Assembly: GCA_022825745.1 (NCBI GenBank)
Contig: JAJDWF010000049.1
Coordinates: forward strand, 1 to 34,883
Source of the DNA: Dehalococcoidia bacterium
GTDB lineage: Bacteria; Chloroflexota; Dehalococcoidia; Lucifugimonadales; UBA3495
Reading direction: 5' to 3'
DNA length: 34,883 nucleotides
The notes beneath the pieces were generated by a model. The model ran no database searches and had not been told where the DNA came from. It saw only the letters and a program-made list of their open reading frames with translations. Both the position numbers and the translations under genes were made by a program. Below, piece after piece: positions 8,503 to 16,229 of the stretch; position 1 is the first letter of the stretch; each line of letters begins with the position of its first letter.

Positions 8503-9918
8503 TCAGGCCAGTTGGTATTCTCGGGTCGCGGTGAGCAGGCGCAGCAGGTTGGCGATGCGCTGGTCGTCAGCCTCGGTCCGGGTGCCGGCCCGCAGATCGG
8601 CCTCGCCCTGTTCGCCGGCAAACTCGCTCAACGAGGTGCGGGTCGCGGAGGACAGTTGCATCGGGCCGAGGAGATCCGCGCAGGCATCCACCTGCTCTTC
8701 AGCCGACAGAGGGCGTTCCACGCCGGCGGACATGCGGTCGATGAGGGCCTTGACGCCGGGGTTGCTGGGATCGCCCAGTTCTTTGCCGACGAAGTTGACC
8801 CGTTCGACCAGCGCGCCGCTGTCGATCCACTCGGAGCCTTCGTGCCAGCCTTCCACGCTGGGCGGCTGGAAAATGCCCTGGCCCATGTACAGGGTATAGC
8901 GGGCCAGCTGGTCAGCGCCGAAGGTGGGTTCCTGATAGGTGCCAGCCAGGCGAACGGCGCCAACCACCAGTTCCACGGGCCCCTTGACCCGGGCGAAGCG
9001 CGCCGCCTCCGACTTGAAGTAGTCGGAGTTGAACAGCGTGCGCAGGACGGAACGGATTTCGTAATTGGACGCGAAGTAGGTTGCCATCATCTGCTCGATG
9101 ACGGCTTCACCGGCGGCGTCCACCTCGTCGGCGGCGAAGAACTGGAACAGCCGGGTGCTGACGAAGCGCGCCGTGGCTTCCTGCTGGACAATGATGTTGA
9201 TGATGTCTTCGCCGTTGAAGTTCCCGGTGTGGCCCAGGAAGGTCTTTTCGCCGTCGTCGTGGTCGTGGTCGCGGTACTGGAAGTGCCAGGCGATGCGGCT
9301 GTACGGCCAGATGGAATCGCGGCTGGCTCGGGTCGCCATGTACTCGGCGTTGCCCAGCGTCCAGCCGGTGAAGGCGCGGGCGCATTCCTTGACGTCATCC
9401 TCGGTGTAGTTGCCGATGCCCATGGAGAAGAGCTCCAGCAACTCGCGACCGTAGTTTTCGTTGATGTCGTCCTTGTGGTTGTCATTGTTGTCCAGCCAGA
9501 TAATCATGGCCGGGTCCCTGGACAGTTCGACCAGCATGGTGTGGAACGAACCCATGGAGTGGCGACGGAAGGTGTCGATCTGGTTCATCAACGCCCGGGC
9601 CTGGTTCAGCTTGGAGTAGCCGGTGGCGAACAGGCTGTGCCAGAACAACGCCATCTTTTCTTCCAACGGGTTGTCCGTCGTTACCATGCGGTAGATCCAG
9701 TAAGCGCCGGCGCTGTTGAGTTCGCGCATCTCCGCCATGTCCACGTGGTAGCGTCGAATCACGTCGTCGGGCATGGCGTTGGGGGTGCCCGGATTGACCA
9801 GGTCTTCCACCACGTTCTCGTAGCCGCGCGCCACGCGCTGTTCCAACTCGTCTCGGCTGGCGCCGAAGCCGGCTCGACGCATGAGGTGAGCCATCAAGGC
9901 AATGTCGGCATTGCTCAT
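8503..9918 (-). CDS. DUF1800 family protein
   Basis: A 471-residue DUF1800 protein. Recognised segments are LMRRAGFGASRDELE at the N-terminus, the MALFWHSLFATGYSKL region, the family core NENYGRELLELFSMGIGNYTEDDV, and the C-terminal FQPPSVEGWHEGSEWI. The family is mostly helical, biochemically uncharacterised, and very often encoded next to a DUF1501 protein, as here. Members often carry an export signal; none is visible, since the protein starts directly with the folded domain. The ATG at 9918 has AGGAGG a few bases upstream. The gap to the DUF1501 stop is 49 bp. A joint role with DUF1501 is inferred from conserved pairing. Confidence 0.92.
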   Translation of the reverse strand: MSNADIALMAHLMRRAGFGASRDELEQRVARGYENVVEDLVNPGTPNAMPDDVIRRYHVDMAEMRELNSAGAYWIYRMVTTDNPLEEKMALFWHSLFATGYSKLNQARALMNQIDTFRRHSMGSFHTMLVELSRDPAMIIWLDNNDNHKDDINENYGRELLELFSMGIGNYTEDDVKECARAFTGWTLGNAEYMATRASRDSIWPYSRIAWHFQYRDHDHDDGEKTFLGHTGNFNGEDIINIIVQQEATARFVSTRLFQFFAADEVDAAGEAVIEQMMATYFASNYEIRSVLRTLFNSDYFKSEAARFARVKGPVELVVGAVRLAGTYQEPTFGADQLARYTLYMGQGIFQPPSVEGWHEGSEWIDSGALVERVNFVGKELGDPSNPGVKALIDRMSAGVERPLSAEEQVDACADLLGPMQLSSATRTSLSEFAGEQGEADLRAGTRTEADDQRIANLLRLLTATREYQLA

Positions 9919-9967
9919 AATTGCCTCCTAGAATTTCGCTTGCTTGACTTGACGATCCGCGTGGGAC

Positions 9968-11098
9968 CTAGTTGCGGATGAAGTCCCACTGCTCGAACTG
10001 CCCGTTGACGATGGGCGCCGGGTCCAGGCCCAACCATTGGTCAGCAATGGTGGAGTAGGTGGATCGGAAGTCGTTGTTGAAGTGCAGGTCGCCGTCCAGC
10101 TGGTCGCGTTCCGCCAGCGACGGGTATTCGCCGTAGAAACCGCCGTTGACCTGGTTGCCGATGATGAAGGCGGTCCCGCCCGACCCGTGGTCGGTTCCGG
10201 AGCCGTTGTCCCGAATGCGGCGGCCGAACTCGGTCCAGATGAGGACGATGGCGTCGTCGGCCTTGCCGTGTTCCTCCAGGTCGGCCATGAAGTCGCTGAC
10301 CGCGCCGGAAACCTGGTTCCAGAGGCCGCCGTGGACTTTCACCTCGTCGCCGTGGGTGTCAAAGCTGCCGTGCTGGGTGTAGTAGATGCGGGTGCCGAGG
10401 TCGGCGGTCATCACCTGGGCGGCGTTTTTGAGGGCCTGGGAGATGGGGTTGTCCGCATATTCCACGGTGGAGGAGTAGTTCTCGGGGGCCGTGCGCAGGA
10501 TGTCGGCGCCTTTCAGCGCGTCGCGGCCGGTTTGGCCCAGGTAGTCCATTACGGCGTCCTGGATGGCGCCGCCGTACATCTTGCCGAAAGCGTCGAGGCA
10601 GAGGCCGCGAATGCGCTCCTCCTCAACGTCAGGGAACAGTCCGTAGGTTTCCAGGTTGCCCACGGACGCTACCGGAACGCCCGGCGCGCCCATGGAACGG
10701 GGCAGGCCGCGCCCGAAGTTCACGCCGGTGATGACGTTCCGGCCCTGCGGGTCGAGGTCGCGGATGACGCGGCCCAGCCAGCCTTCGGTGGCGACCTTTT
10801 CCGGCTCGCAAGTGTGCCAGATGTCCATGCTGCGGAAGTGGGAGCGGTTCGGGTTGGGATACCCGATGCCGTTGACGACGGCGACCTTGCCTTCGTCCCA
10901 AAGGGCCTTGATGGGCGCCATGTTGGGGTTGAAAGCGAACCGACCGTCAATGGGAATCACCTGGTCGGTGGGGATTCCGACGTTGGGTCGGAAGTCGTAA
11001 TAGTGTCCGTCCGTGTAGGGGACAACGGTGTTCAGCGGGTCATTCGCGCCAGCCAACTGGATTACAACGAGGGACCGGCTGTTATTGGTGGTGGTCAT
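9968..11098 (-). CDS. DUF1501 family protein, alkaline-phosphatase/sulfatase fold
   Basis: A 376-residue DUF1501 protein, related in fold to the sulfatase/alkaline phosphatase superfamily. Typical pieces are LVVIQLAGANDPLNTVVPY at the start, FDTHGDEVKVHGGLWNQVS in the middle, and WTEFGRRIRDNGSGTDHGSGGTAFIIG, whose Glu, Asp and His residues fit metal ligands. Members usually have an N-terminal twin-arginine signal; this one begins MTTTNNSRSLVVIQLAG with no RR motif or hydrophobic leader, so it is probably cytoplasmic or exported in complex. The ATG at 11098 has TAAGGAGG at 11110-11117. It is the first gene of the minus-strand run and has a clear promoter. Confidence 0.92.
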   Translation of the reverse strand: MTTTNNSRSLVVIQLAGANDPLNTVVPYTDGHYYDFRPNVGIPTDQVIPIDGRFAFNPNMAPIKALWDEGKVAVVNGIGYPNPNRSHFRSMDIWHTCEPEKVATEGWLGRVIRDLDPQGRNVITGVNFGRGLPRSMGAPGVPVASVGNLETYGLFPDVEEERIRGLCLDAFGKMYGGAIQDAVMDYLGQTGRDALKGADILRTAPENYSSTVEYADNPISQALKNAAQVMTADLGTRIYYTQHGSFDTHGDEVKVHGGLWNQVSGAVSDFMADLEEHGKADDAIVLIWTEFGRRIRDNGSGTDHGSGGTAFIIGNQVNGGFYGEYPSLAERDQLDGDLHFNNDFRSTYSTIADQWLGLDPAPIVNGQFEQWDFIRN

Positions 11099-11160
11099 CT
11101 TGCGAAGGCCTCCTTAATGAGTACAACGGAAAGCGCCAGCGCAATCTGGCTGTCAGCAGC

Positions 11161-11189
11161 AGTTTAAAGATTGGGGCCGGGTCTGTCAA
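11161..11189 (-). promoter_or_regulatory. Sigma70-type promoter for the DUF1501 gene run
   Basis: On the minus strand TTGACA (11189-11184) is followed after exactly 17 nt by TAAACT (11166-11161). Transcription would start near 11154, leaving a leader of about 55 nt with the TAAGGAGG site. The downstream run DUF1501-DUF1800-NHL-glcDEF could all be read from here. Confidence 0.65.
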
Positions 11190-11239
11190 CGAAAGCGGCC
11201 GGCAACAGCGCCGTTTTGCGCGGCGTTCCATGCCGGCGT

Positions 11240-11268
11240 TTGATACCCGCCAACCCGTAGGCTATACT
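11240..11268 (+). promoter_or_regulatory. Sigma70-type promoter of leuB
   Basis: TTGATA (11240-11245), a 17-nt spacer and TATACT (11263-11268), five of six matches in each hexamer. The start point would be near 11275, about 58 nt before the leuB ATG. It is divergent from the DUF1501 promoter about 50 bp away. I found no leucine-rich leader ORF in the short leuB leader. Confidence 0.7.
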
Positions 11269-11332
11269 ACCCGTCGGCCAGTTCCGGCCCGGTGTTTTTG
11301 CATAATGGGCCAGCGGCCAGGAGCAGGTTTGT

Positions 11333-12424
11333 ATGGACTTCAACATCGCCGTTCTCGGCGGCGACGGCATCGGGCCCGAAGTTACGGCAGAGGGCGTCAA
11401 GACACTGGAAGCGGTGGGCCGCGCCTTCGGGCATAACTTCTCGCTGGAATACGGCGACGTCGGCGGCATTTCCATCGACTGCCACGGCACTCCTCTTACG
11501 GACTCGGTGCGCGACCTGGCCACCGGCGCCGACGCGGTGCTGTTTGGAGCCGTCGGCGGCCCGAAGTGGGACGACCCATCGGCTCCGACCCGCCCGGAAG
11601 ACGGGCTGCTGGCCCTGCGCGCCCACCTCAACGTGTTCGCCAACATCCGGCCGGTCAAAGTGTATCCGGAACTCACGGGTTCCAGCGTGCTCAAGCCGCA
11701 CGTGCTGGAGAACGTGGACATGGTGGTGGTGAGAGAGCTCACCGGTGGCTTGTACTACGCCCAGCCCAAGGGCCGCACCGAAACTCCGCAGGGCATCGTC
11801 GGCGTTGATACGATGCGGTATTCCGAATCCGAAATCGAGCGCGTGCTTCGAGTGGGTTTTGAACTTGCCCGGGGACGACGGAAAAAACTGACCTCCGTGG
11901 ACAAGGCCAACGTCCTGGAAACGTCCCGGCTGTGGCGGGCCACCGCGACCCGGTTGGCCGCAGAATACCCGGACATCGAACTGGAGCACGCGCTGGTTGA
12001 CGCCTGCGCCATGCAGATTGTGCTGCGGCCGGCATCCTACGACGTGATCGTAGCCGAGAACACGTTCGGCGACATCCTCACCGACGAGGCGGCGATCCTG
12101 GCGGCGTCCATGGGTCTGCTGCCCTCGGCCAGCCTGTCGGGAGTGCCGCGGGCCGGAGCCACGACGCCGGGGTTCTACGAACCCATTCACGGCACCGCGC
12201 CCGACATTGCGGGCCGGGGCATCGCCAATCCCTGCGGGTCCATCCTCAGCGCCGCCATGATGCTGCGCTACTCATTGGGCTTGACGGAAGAAGCCGCCGC
12301 CATCGAGCGGGCGGTGCAGACCACCCTGGAGAGCGGCTACCGGACCGCCGACATTGCCACGTCGGACGAAACGGCGACCAGCACGGTGGCGATGGGCGAT
12401 CTGATCGCGCAGGCTATCGGTTAG
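11333..12424 (+). CDS. leuB: 3-isopropylmalate dehydrogenase
   Basis: A 363-residue NAD-dependent beta-decarboxylating dehydrogenase that converts 3-isopropylmalate to 2-oxoisocaproate in leucine biosynthesis. The N-terminal LGGDGIGPEV motif, the LLALRAHLNVFANIRPVKVYPEL stretch (19 residues onward from LLALR, with the R-x9-R substrate arginines), ELTGGLYYAQPKG, the catalytic lysine in TSVDKANVLE, and the metal-binding AENTFGDILTDEA are all present. The C-terminal nucleotide segment HGTAPDIAGRGIANP is also intact. The ATG at 11333 has AGGAG at 11319-11323. Length and motifs fit LeuB rather than isocitrate dehydrogenase. It is followed after 17 bp by a cation exchanger gene, probably cotranscribed though metabolically unrelated. 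Confidence 0.95.
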   Translation: MDFNIAVLGGDGIGPEVTAEGVKTLEAVGRAFGHNFSLEYGDVGGISIDCHGTPLTDSVRDLATGADAVLFGAVGGPKWDDPSAPTRPEDGLLALRAHLNVFANIRPVKVYPELTGSSVLKPHVLENVDMVVVRELTGGLYYAQPKGRTETPQGIVGVDTMRYSESEIERVLRVGFELARGRRKKLTSVDKANVLETSRLWRATATRLAAEYPDIELEHALVDACAMQIVLRPASYDVIVAENTFGDILTDEAAILAASMGLLPSASLSGVPRAGATTPGFYEPIHGTAPDIAGRGIANPCGSILSAAMMLRYSLGLTEEAAAIERAVQTTLESGYRTADIATSDETATSTVAMGDLIAQAIG

Positions 12425-12441
12425 GGCCGCGGAGCCGTATC

Positions 12442-13455
12442 GTGTTCAACCTGCTGGGCAGCGTCGGCCTCTCCGTTGCCATCATCGTTTTCCTCGCCAG
12501 CGCCGTGGCGGTGGTATTTCTCGGCGTTCAGCTGGCGAAGTATGGGGACGCCCTGGCATCCCTGACCGGATGGGGCCGGCTGTTCGTCGGGAGCATCCTG
12601 GTTGCGTTGGCAACGTCGCTGCCTGAGCTTTCCAACAACATCACGGCGGTGCAGATCGACAACCCTCAGTTGGCGTTAGGCAACGTGGTGGGCGCCAACA
12701 TGATCAACATGTTCACCATGGCCATGGTGGCGCTGGTGTTCGGAGGCAAACGGTTCCTACAGCGCGTTGCCCCGGAACAGGGATACCTCATAATGCTGGC
12801 GGCTATTCTGACCGGGTTGGCCGTGCTGTTCGCCGGCGTCAAGAATGGGGTTAACGTCTGGCAAATCGGCTTGTCGTCCATCATATTGCTGGTCGTCTAT
12901 GTAGCCGGCATGTGGATTGTGTACCGACGCCGGCCGGACGGGGGGAGCGACGAGGAAGAGGAAGATGCGGGCATGACGCTGAGCAAGGCGTGGCTGATGT
13001 TCAGCCTGGTCTCCATTGGCGTCATCATCGCCGGAGTGTTCCTGGCGCAGAGCGTGGACCGGGTTGCGGATTTGACCGGCATCTCGTCCGGCGTGCTGGG
13101 CATCCTGGCGGTATCCATCGTAACGACCATGCCCGAGGCGTCGGCCACGGTGGCGGCGGCCCGCATGGGCGCTGCCGACCTGGGCATCGCAGGGCTCTAC
13201 GGAAGTTGCGTATTCAACGTTACGATCCTGTCCTTTGCCGACCCGTTCTACCGCAAGGGCATCGTGTTGAATCACCCCGAACCGGAGCACTTCGTGGCCG
13301 GAATCTTCGCCGTTGTCCTGATCTTGTTCGGCGGGCTGATGCTCTGGGGACGCAATCGATTCCCGCAGCCCGTGATTGTTGCGGGGCTGGCTGCGATGGC
13401 ATCGGCGTATATCGTCGGCGCAGTCTGGGTGGCTTTGCTGGGCGCGCCCACATAG
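12442..13455 (+). CDS. CaCA-family sodium/calcium exchanger-like membrane protein
   Basis: A 337-residue integral membrane protein of the calcium/cation antiporter superfamily with about ten hydrophobic segments in two homologous halves. The alpha-1 repeat is GSILVALATSLPELSNNITA with GNVVGANMIN after it; the alpha-2 repeat is AVSIVTTMPEASATVAAARM with GLYGSCVFN. Both retain the ion-binding glutamate of the PE motif. A short acidic cytoplasmic loop (GGSDEEEEDAG) separates the halves. The likely role is exchange of Na+ or H+ for Ca2+ or another cation. The GTG at 12442 has GGAG 7 nt upstream. The stop lies 1 bp from the stop of the convergent JAMM gene. Ion specificity cannot be read from the sequence. 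Confidence 0.9.
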   Translation: MFNLLGSVGLSVAIIVFLASAVAVVFLGVQLAKYGDALASLTGWGRLFVGSILVALATSLPELSNNITAVQIDNPQLALGNVVGANMINMFTMAMVALVFGGKRFLQRVAPEQGYLIMLAAILTGLAVLFAGVKNGVNVWQIGLSSIILLVVYVAGMWIVYRRRPDGGSDEEEEDAGMTLSKAWLMFSLVSIGVIIAGVFLAQSVDRVADLTGISSGVLGILAVSIVTTMPEASATVAAARMGAADLGIAGLYGSCVFNVTILSFADPFYRKGIVLNHPEPEHFVAGIFAVVLILFGGLMLWGRNRFPQPVIVAGLAAMASAYIVGAVWVALLGAPT

Positions 13456-13456
13456 A

Positions 13457-13951
13457 TTAGACCGCCGCACCTTCGTAGCGGGCCAGCTCTACGAACCCGC
13501 CGGCGTCGTCACTCCAGCCGAACAGGGCGGCCTCCACCACTCGTTCAGAATCGATTCCCACGACCAGTTGCTGCACCGGGAATACCGGGCCTTCGCCCCA
13601 CCCCGGCGGCTGCGTAGCCACTTGCCGGTCGGTGTCGGAAAAATACGCCTGGCCGTTGGGATGCGAATGGTAGATGATCCTGGCCGGCGTCTCGGAGGCA
13701 AAGCTTTCATCGAGGGCGCGAATGTCATCGAACTTGAAGGAGTAGGCCCGTTCGCTGGTCCTGCCGGCTATGGGAATGAGGGCATCGGCATCCTGGGCGT
13801 TTTCGGCCGGCCTCATGGCGTCCACGCCGTCGCCGTCGGCCGGGCCGGTGAGCCAGCCGCAGCACTCCGCCGGGAACTCCTCCCGGGCTTGCCGGTACAC
13901 CGCGTTCAGCAGCTCGGCGGGTATGTTCAGCGGATTTGCAAAATTCGTCAT
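13457..13951 (-). CDS. JAMM/MPN+ (M67-type) zinc metalloprotease
   Basis: A 164-residue single-domain JAB1/MPN+ protein. The zinc site is complete: Glu29 in FPAECCGWL, then His95 and His97 in the HSHP motif, Ser105 and Asp108 (HxHPx6SxxD). Such bacterial proteins remove C-terminal residues from ubiquitin-like sulfur carriers (CysO/ThiS/MoaD types) or isopeptide conjugates. No ubiquitin-like gene is visible nearby, so the substrate is open. The two adjacent Cys (30-31) after the glutamate are common in this branch. The ATG at 13951 has a weak GGGGG ribosome-binding stretch. A single-gene transcript is likely, convergent with the exchanger and divergent from the Cys-ribbon genes. Confidence 0.9.
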   Translation of the reverse strand: MTNFANPLNIPAELLNAVYRQAREEFPAECCGWLTGPADGDGVDAMRPAENAQDADALIPIAGRTSERAYSFKFDDIRALDESFASETPARIIYHSHPNGQAYFSDTDRQVATQPPGWGEGPVFPVQQLVVGIDSERVVEAALFGWSDDAGGFVELARYEGAAV

Positions 13952-14016
13952 TAAACCCCCTTGTTACGAAATACGTAAGGTGATATGCTGATTCGAGCGC
14001 ATTTGCTGGAATTGCC

Positions 14017-14035
14017 GTAATACTCCGGTAATACT
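14017..14035 (+). repeat. Direct repeat GTAATACT, 11-bp period
   Basis: GTAATACT occurs at 14017-14024 and again at 14028-14035, one helical turn apart, and a weaker GGTAAAAT follows at 14041-14048. It sits in the otherwise empty gap between the divergent JAMM and Cys-ribbon genes and could be an operator or the -10 region of a promoter. No clear -35 pairing was found. Confidence 0.3.
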
Positions 14036-14112
14036 ATGGCGGTAAAATGGAATCACCATTTGAACCAGCGGCGCGAAACAGCGGAATCGGCGACCTACCA
14101 GGAAAGAGGAAA

Positions 14113-14328
14113 ATGCAGACGCAGACCATTACCCGCAAGTCTCTATTGCGCAAGGCGTGCCCTCGATGCGGCGGTGACGTTTGCCGGATGAGAGACACGT
14201 TCGGAGTTTATCACCAGTGCGCCCAATGTGGACGCGAGTTCCGCCGGCCGGCCACGGCCACAGTAGCGACCGCGACCATCGACGCGCCGACGAATCCCAC
14301 CGAACATAAAGAGCCAATGATGGTGTGA
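14113..14328 (+). CDS. Small Cys-ribbon protein, copy 1
   Basis: A 71-residue basic protein with one predicted zinc ribbon: CPRCGG (Cys18, Cys21) and CAQCGRE (Cys38, Cys41), separated by a stretch containing MRDTFGVY. It is followed by a low-complexity Ala/Thr/Pro tail ending in Glu and Met residues. The ATG at 14113 is preferred because AGAGGA lies just upstream; an in-frame ATG at 14047 would add 22 residues without family resemblance. It is paralogous to the gene at 14504: both share CPxCGGxVxxxRDxxGxYxQCxQCxRE. Small proteins of this pattern recur in Chloroflexota as I recall. Function is unknown; nucleic-acid or protein binding is a guess from the fold. Confidence 0.75.
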   Translation: MQTQTITRKSLLRKACPRCGGDVCRMRDTFGVYHQCAQCGREFRRPATATVATATIDAPTNPTEHKEPMMV

Positions 14329-14360
14329 CCATCAACCAACGACAGACAACCCGCAGGCAG

Positions 14361-14395
14361 CGGCCTCGGACTTGTCTCCGAGGCCGTTTCAATTT
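14361..14395 (+). terminator. Intrinsic-terminator-like hairpin after Cys-ribbon copy 1
   Basis: CGGCCTCGGA (14361-14370) pairs perfectly with TCCGAGGCCG (14377-14386) around a 6-nt loop. TTTCAATTT follows. The stem is strong and placed 32 bp after the stop codon. Confidence 0.7.
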
Positions 14396-14503
14396 AACCG
14401 CAGCTTGACCTCCTGACCTTCGACACAGACCCGATACGCCAGACCCGATAACGACGACCATCTGACCTGACGCTTTGGCAATCACCGTCAACAAGGAGCA
14501 CTG

Positions 14504-14746
14504 ATGATGGAGAGCAAAGTCAGCATCGAACGGTTTTCCCAGGGCGCGCGTCGCCCCCGCGTGGCATTGCAGGCGTGCCCGCACTGCGGCGGCAACGTGC
14601 GCAAGATTCGCGACATCTACGGAGCTTACCTCCAGTGCCTGCAGTGCAGCCGGGAGATACAGCCCGCGGCGTTGACGGCAACGCCCCATGACGGGATGGC
14701 GATTCGCCCGGCAGAGCGGGAGAGCGAGGAGCTCATGATCGCCTGA
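14504..14746 (+). CDS. Small Cys-ribbon protein, copy 2
   Basis: An 80-residue paralogue of the protein encoded at 14113. The ribbon is CPHCGG and CLQCSRE with the same central spacing (NVRKIRDIYGAYLQ between the knuckles). The N-terminal 24 residues and the tail differ, but both tails end in a short acidic stretch plus Met (EELMIA here, KEPMMV in copy 1). AAGGAG (14493-14498) precedes two adjacent ATGs at 14504 and 14507; the second has the better spacing. The gene has its own downstream hairpin, so the two copies look like separate transcription units. Function is unknown. Confidence 0.75.
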   Translation: MMESKVSIERFSQGARRPRVALQACPHCGGNVRKIRDIYGAYLQCLQCSREIQPAALTATPHDGMAIRPAERESEELMIA

Positions 14747-14770
14747 TTGCCCGGGACCGGTAGCATCCAT

Positions 14771-14812
14771 AGGGGCTGACCGCATCGGCGAGTCGGCCCC
14801 TTATCATTTGGT
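14771..14812. terminator. Hairpin between Cys-ribbon copy 2 and the phosphatase
   Basis: AGGGGCTGAC (14771-14780) pairs with GTCGGCCCCT (14792-14801) with one G.U, followed on the plus strand by the T-rich TATCATTTGGTTT. It sits between two convergent genes and may serve both. Confidence 0.55.
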
Positions 14813-15292
14813 TTAGCGGTAACGCCGCGGCCGGTTGGCGTTTCGTTCCTGCACGAACTGGGCGTATTCCCGGATGGCGTCCTCCTGGCGGGGGGTTTGT
14901 ATGGAACCCGGCCGCAGTTGACGAATGTACGTGATGGCTTCCTCCGGGTCGTACCCGGTGTTCACCAGGTAAGAGGCCAGGATCGTGCCGGTGCGTCCGA
15001 TGCCGGCGGCGCAGGTGACCACCGTAGGGCGTTCCCAGGTCTCGATCTGCTGCTCGACGAAGTTCACAATCCGGTCGATCTGCTCCAGGGTGGGCGCTTC
15101 GAAATCGGGCACGGGGTCGAACAGTTCCGTGAATCCCCAGGGCTCGGAGGAGATTGTGTTTTCTTCCATGCGGACCACGGCGGTGATGTCGTGTCGCTCA
15201 AAGTAAATCAGGTGCCGTCGGTCGGTGGGACCCATGGCGCCGGCCAGCGAGCCGTGCAGGATCCAACTGAAGTTGCGAAAACTGTCTTGCAT
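14813..15292 (-). CDS. DUSP23-like dual-specificity protein phosphatase
   Basis: A 159-residue cysteine-based phosphatase. The P-loop is CAAGIGRTG with Cys94 and Arg100; Asp63 in DPVPDFEAPT is the likely general acid. Resemblance to the small eukaryotic-type DUSP23/VHZ extends along the whole protein: NFSWILHGSLAG at the start and IRQLRPGSIQTPRQEDAI at the end. The residue before the catalytic Cys is Thr instead of the usual His. The likely role is dephosphorylation of Tyr, Ser or Thr on proteins, though some relatives act on nucleotides or lipids. The frame is open for 32 more codons upstream, but the ATG at 15292 has GGAGAGG and begins where homology begins. Target unknown. Confidence 0.88.
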   Translation of the reverse strand: MQDSFRNFSWILHGSLAGAMGPTDRRHLIYFERHDITAVVRMEENTISSEPWGFTELFDPVPDFEAPTLEQIDRIVNFVEQQIETWERPTVVTCAAGIGRTGTILASYLVNTGYDPEEAITYIRQLRPGSIQTPRQEDAIREYAQFVQERNANRPRRYR

Positions 15293-15364
15293 GGGCCTCT
15301 CCGATGAACAGGTGGCTTCGGGCGGGCGGCGCGTGGCCCGGGCGTCAACCGGCCAATCAAGGTC

Positions 15365-15373
15365 TGGTATAGT
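15365..15373 (+). promoter_or_regulatory. Extended -10 promoter of the enoyl-CoA hydratase-like gene
   Basis: TGGTATAGT (TG at 15365-15366, hexamer 15368-15373) is an extended -10 element with five of six hexamer matches. Transcription would start near 15380, about 42 nt before the ATG. No good -35 is seen. Confidence 0.5.
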
Positions 15374-15421
15374 ATTGACCAGGGGCACGTCAGCGCCGGC
15401 CCGCAGCGACTGGAGTACTGG

Positions 15422-16201
15422 ATGCAGTATAGCAATATTACACTTTCACGAAAGGATGGAGTTGCCACGATTCGATTGAATCGTCCCGACGCGCTGAACG
15501 CACTGAGCCTCGAATTGCTGCACGAGTTCTCCCACGCGACCGGGGAAGTAGCCTCGGACGAGACTTTGAAGGCGCTGGTAGTGCGGGGAGAGGGTCGCGG
15601 CTTTTGCGCCGGGGCCGACCTGCTCTACTTCGACCGGGTGCTTGACGACTTGTCGCTGCTGCCGGACTACGTGCGCGATTTGAACGCCGCGCTGTTCTCC
15701 TTGGAGGAATTGCCCATACCCACGGTAGCGGCAGTACACGGTTACGCCCTGGCCGGCGGCATGGAGTTGATGATGGCCTGCGACATGGCGGTCGTCGCCG
15801 AAGATGCCCGCATTGGCGACCAGCACGCCAATTTCGGCCTGATCCCCGGCGGCGGCTCGACCCAACGCCTGCCGCGGCGCGTGGGAATGCCGCGCGCCAT
15901 GGAGTTGCTGACCACCGGACGCTGGCTCTCCGGCTCAGAGGCCGTGGAGTGGGGGCTTGCCCTGCGGTCGGCGCCGGCCGAACTGCTCGAAGCCGAGTTG
16001 GAATCATTGCTGGCCGGCTTGCGAACCAAGAGTCGCACCGGCCTGGCGCTGATGAAATCCCTCGCCCGGGCCAGCCAGGACGTTCCGTTACGGGACGGCA
16101 TCGCGCTGGAAGGAGCGACGTTCACGCACCTTTTCGGAACGTCGCCACATCCCAGGGAAGGCATCACCGCGTTCAAGGAGAAGCGCCAGCCCGAATTTTG
16201 A
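15422..16201 (+). CDS. Enoyl-CoA hydratase/isomerase family protein
   Basis: A 259-residue crotonase-fold protein. The CoA/oxyanion regions are clear: GRGFCAGADL (59-68) and GYALAGGMELMMACD (107-121). Glu115 matches the first catalytic glutamate of rat enoyl-CoA hydratase (Glu144), but the position of the second (Glu164) is His135 in IGDQHANFG. It may therefore be an isomerase, a thioesterase-like or another crotonase activity rather than a classical hydratase. The ATG at 15422 has GGAG 6 nt upstream. metF follows after 28 bp on the same strand. Family assignment is sure; reaction is not. Confidence 0.88.
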   Translation: MQYSNITLSRKDGVATIRLNRPDALNALSLELLHEFSHATGEVASDETLKALVVRGEGRGFCAGADLLYFDRVLDDLSLLPDYVRDLNAALFSLEELPIPTVAAVHGYALAGGMELMMACDMAVVAEDARIGDQHANFGLIPGGGSTQRLPRRVGMPRAMELLTTGRWLSGSEAVEWGLALRSAPAELLEAELESLLAGLRTKSRTGLALMKSLARASQDVPLRDGIALEGATFTHLFGTSPHPREGITAFKEKRQPEF

Positions 16202-16229
16202 ACCAAACGACACAACACCAGGAGACGAT

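Noticed and set aside
11275..11332. Possible leucine attenuator before leuB
   Set aside because: The leader is short, has no Leu-rich ORF and no terminator; only weak GC pairings are present.
13952..14112. Search for RNA genes, tRNAs or CRISPR units in intergenic gaps
   Set aside because: No cloverleaf, CRISPR-like array or known riboswitch pattern was seen here or in other gaps; only the listed repeats and hairpins stand out.
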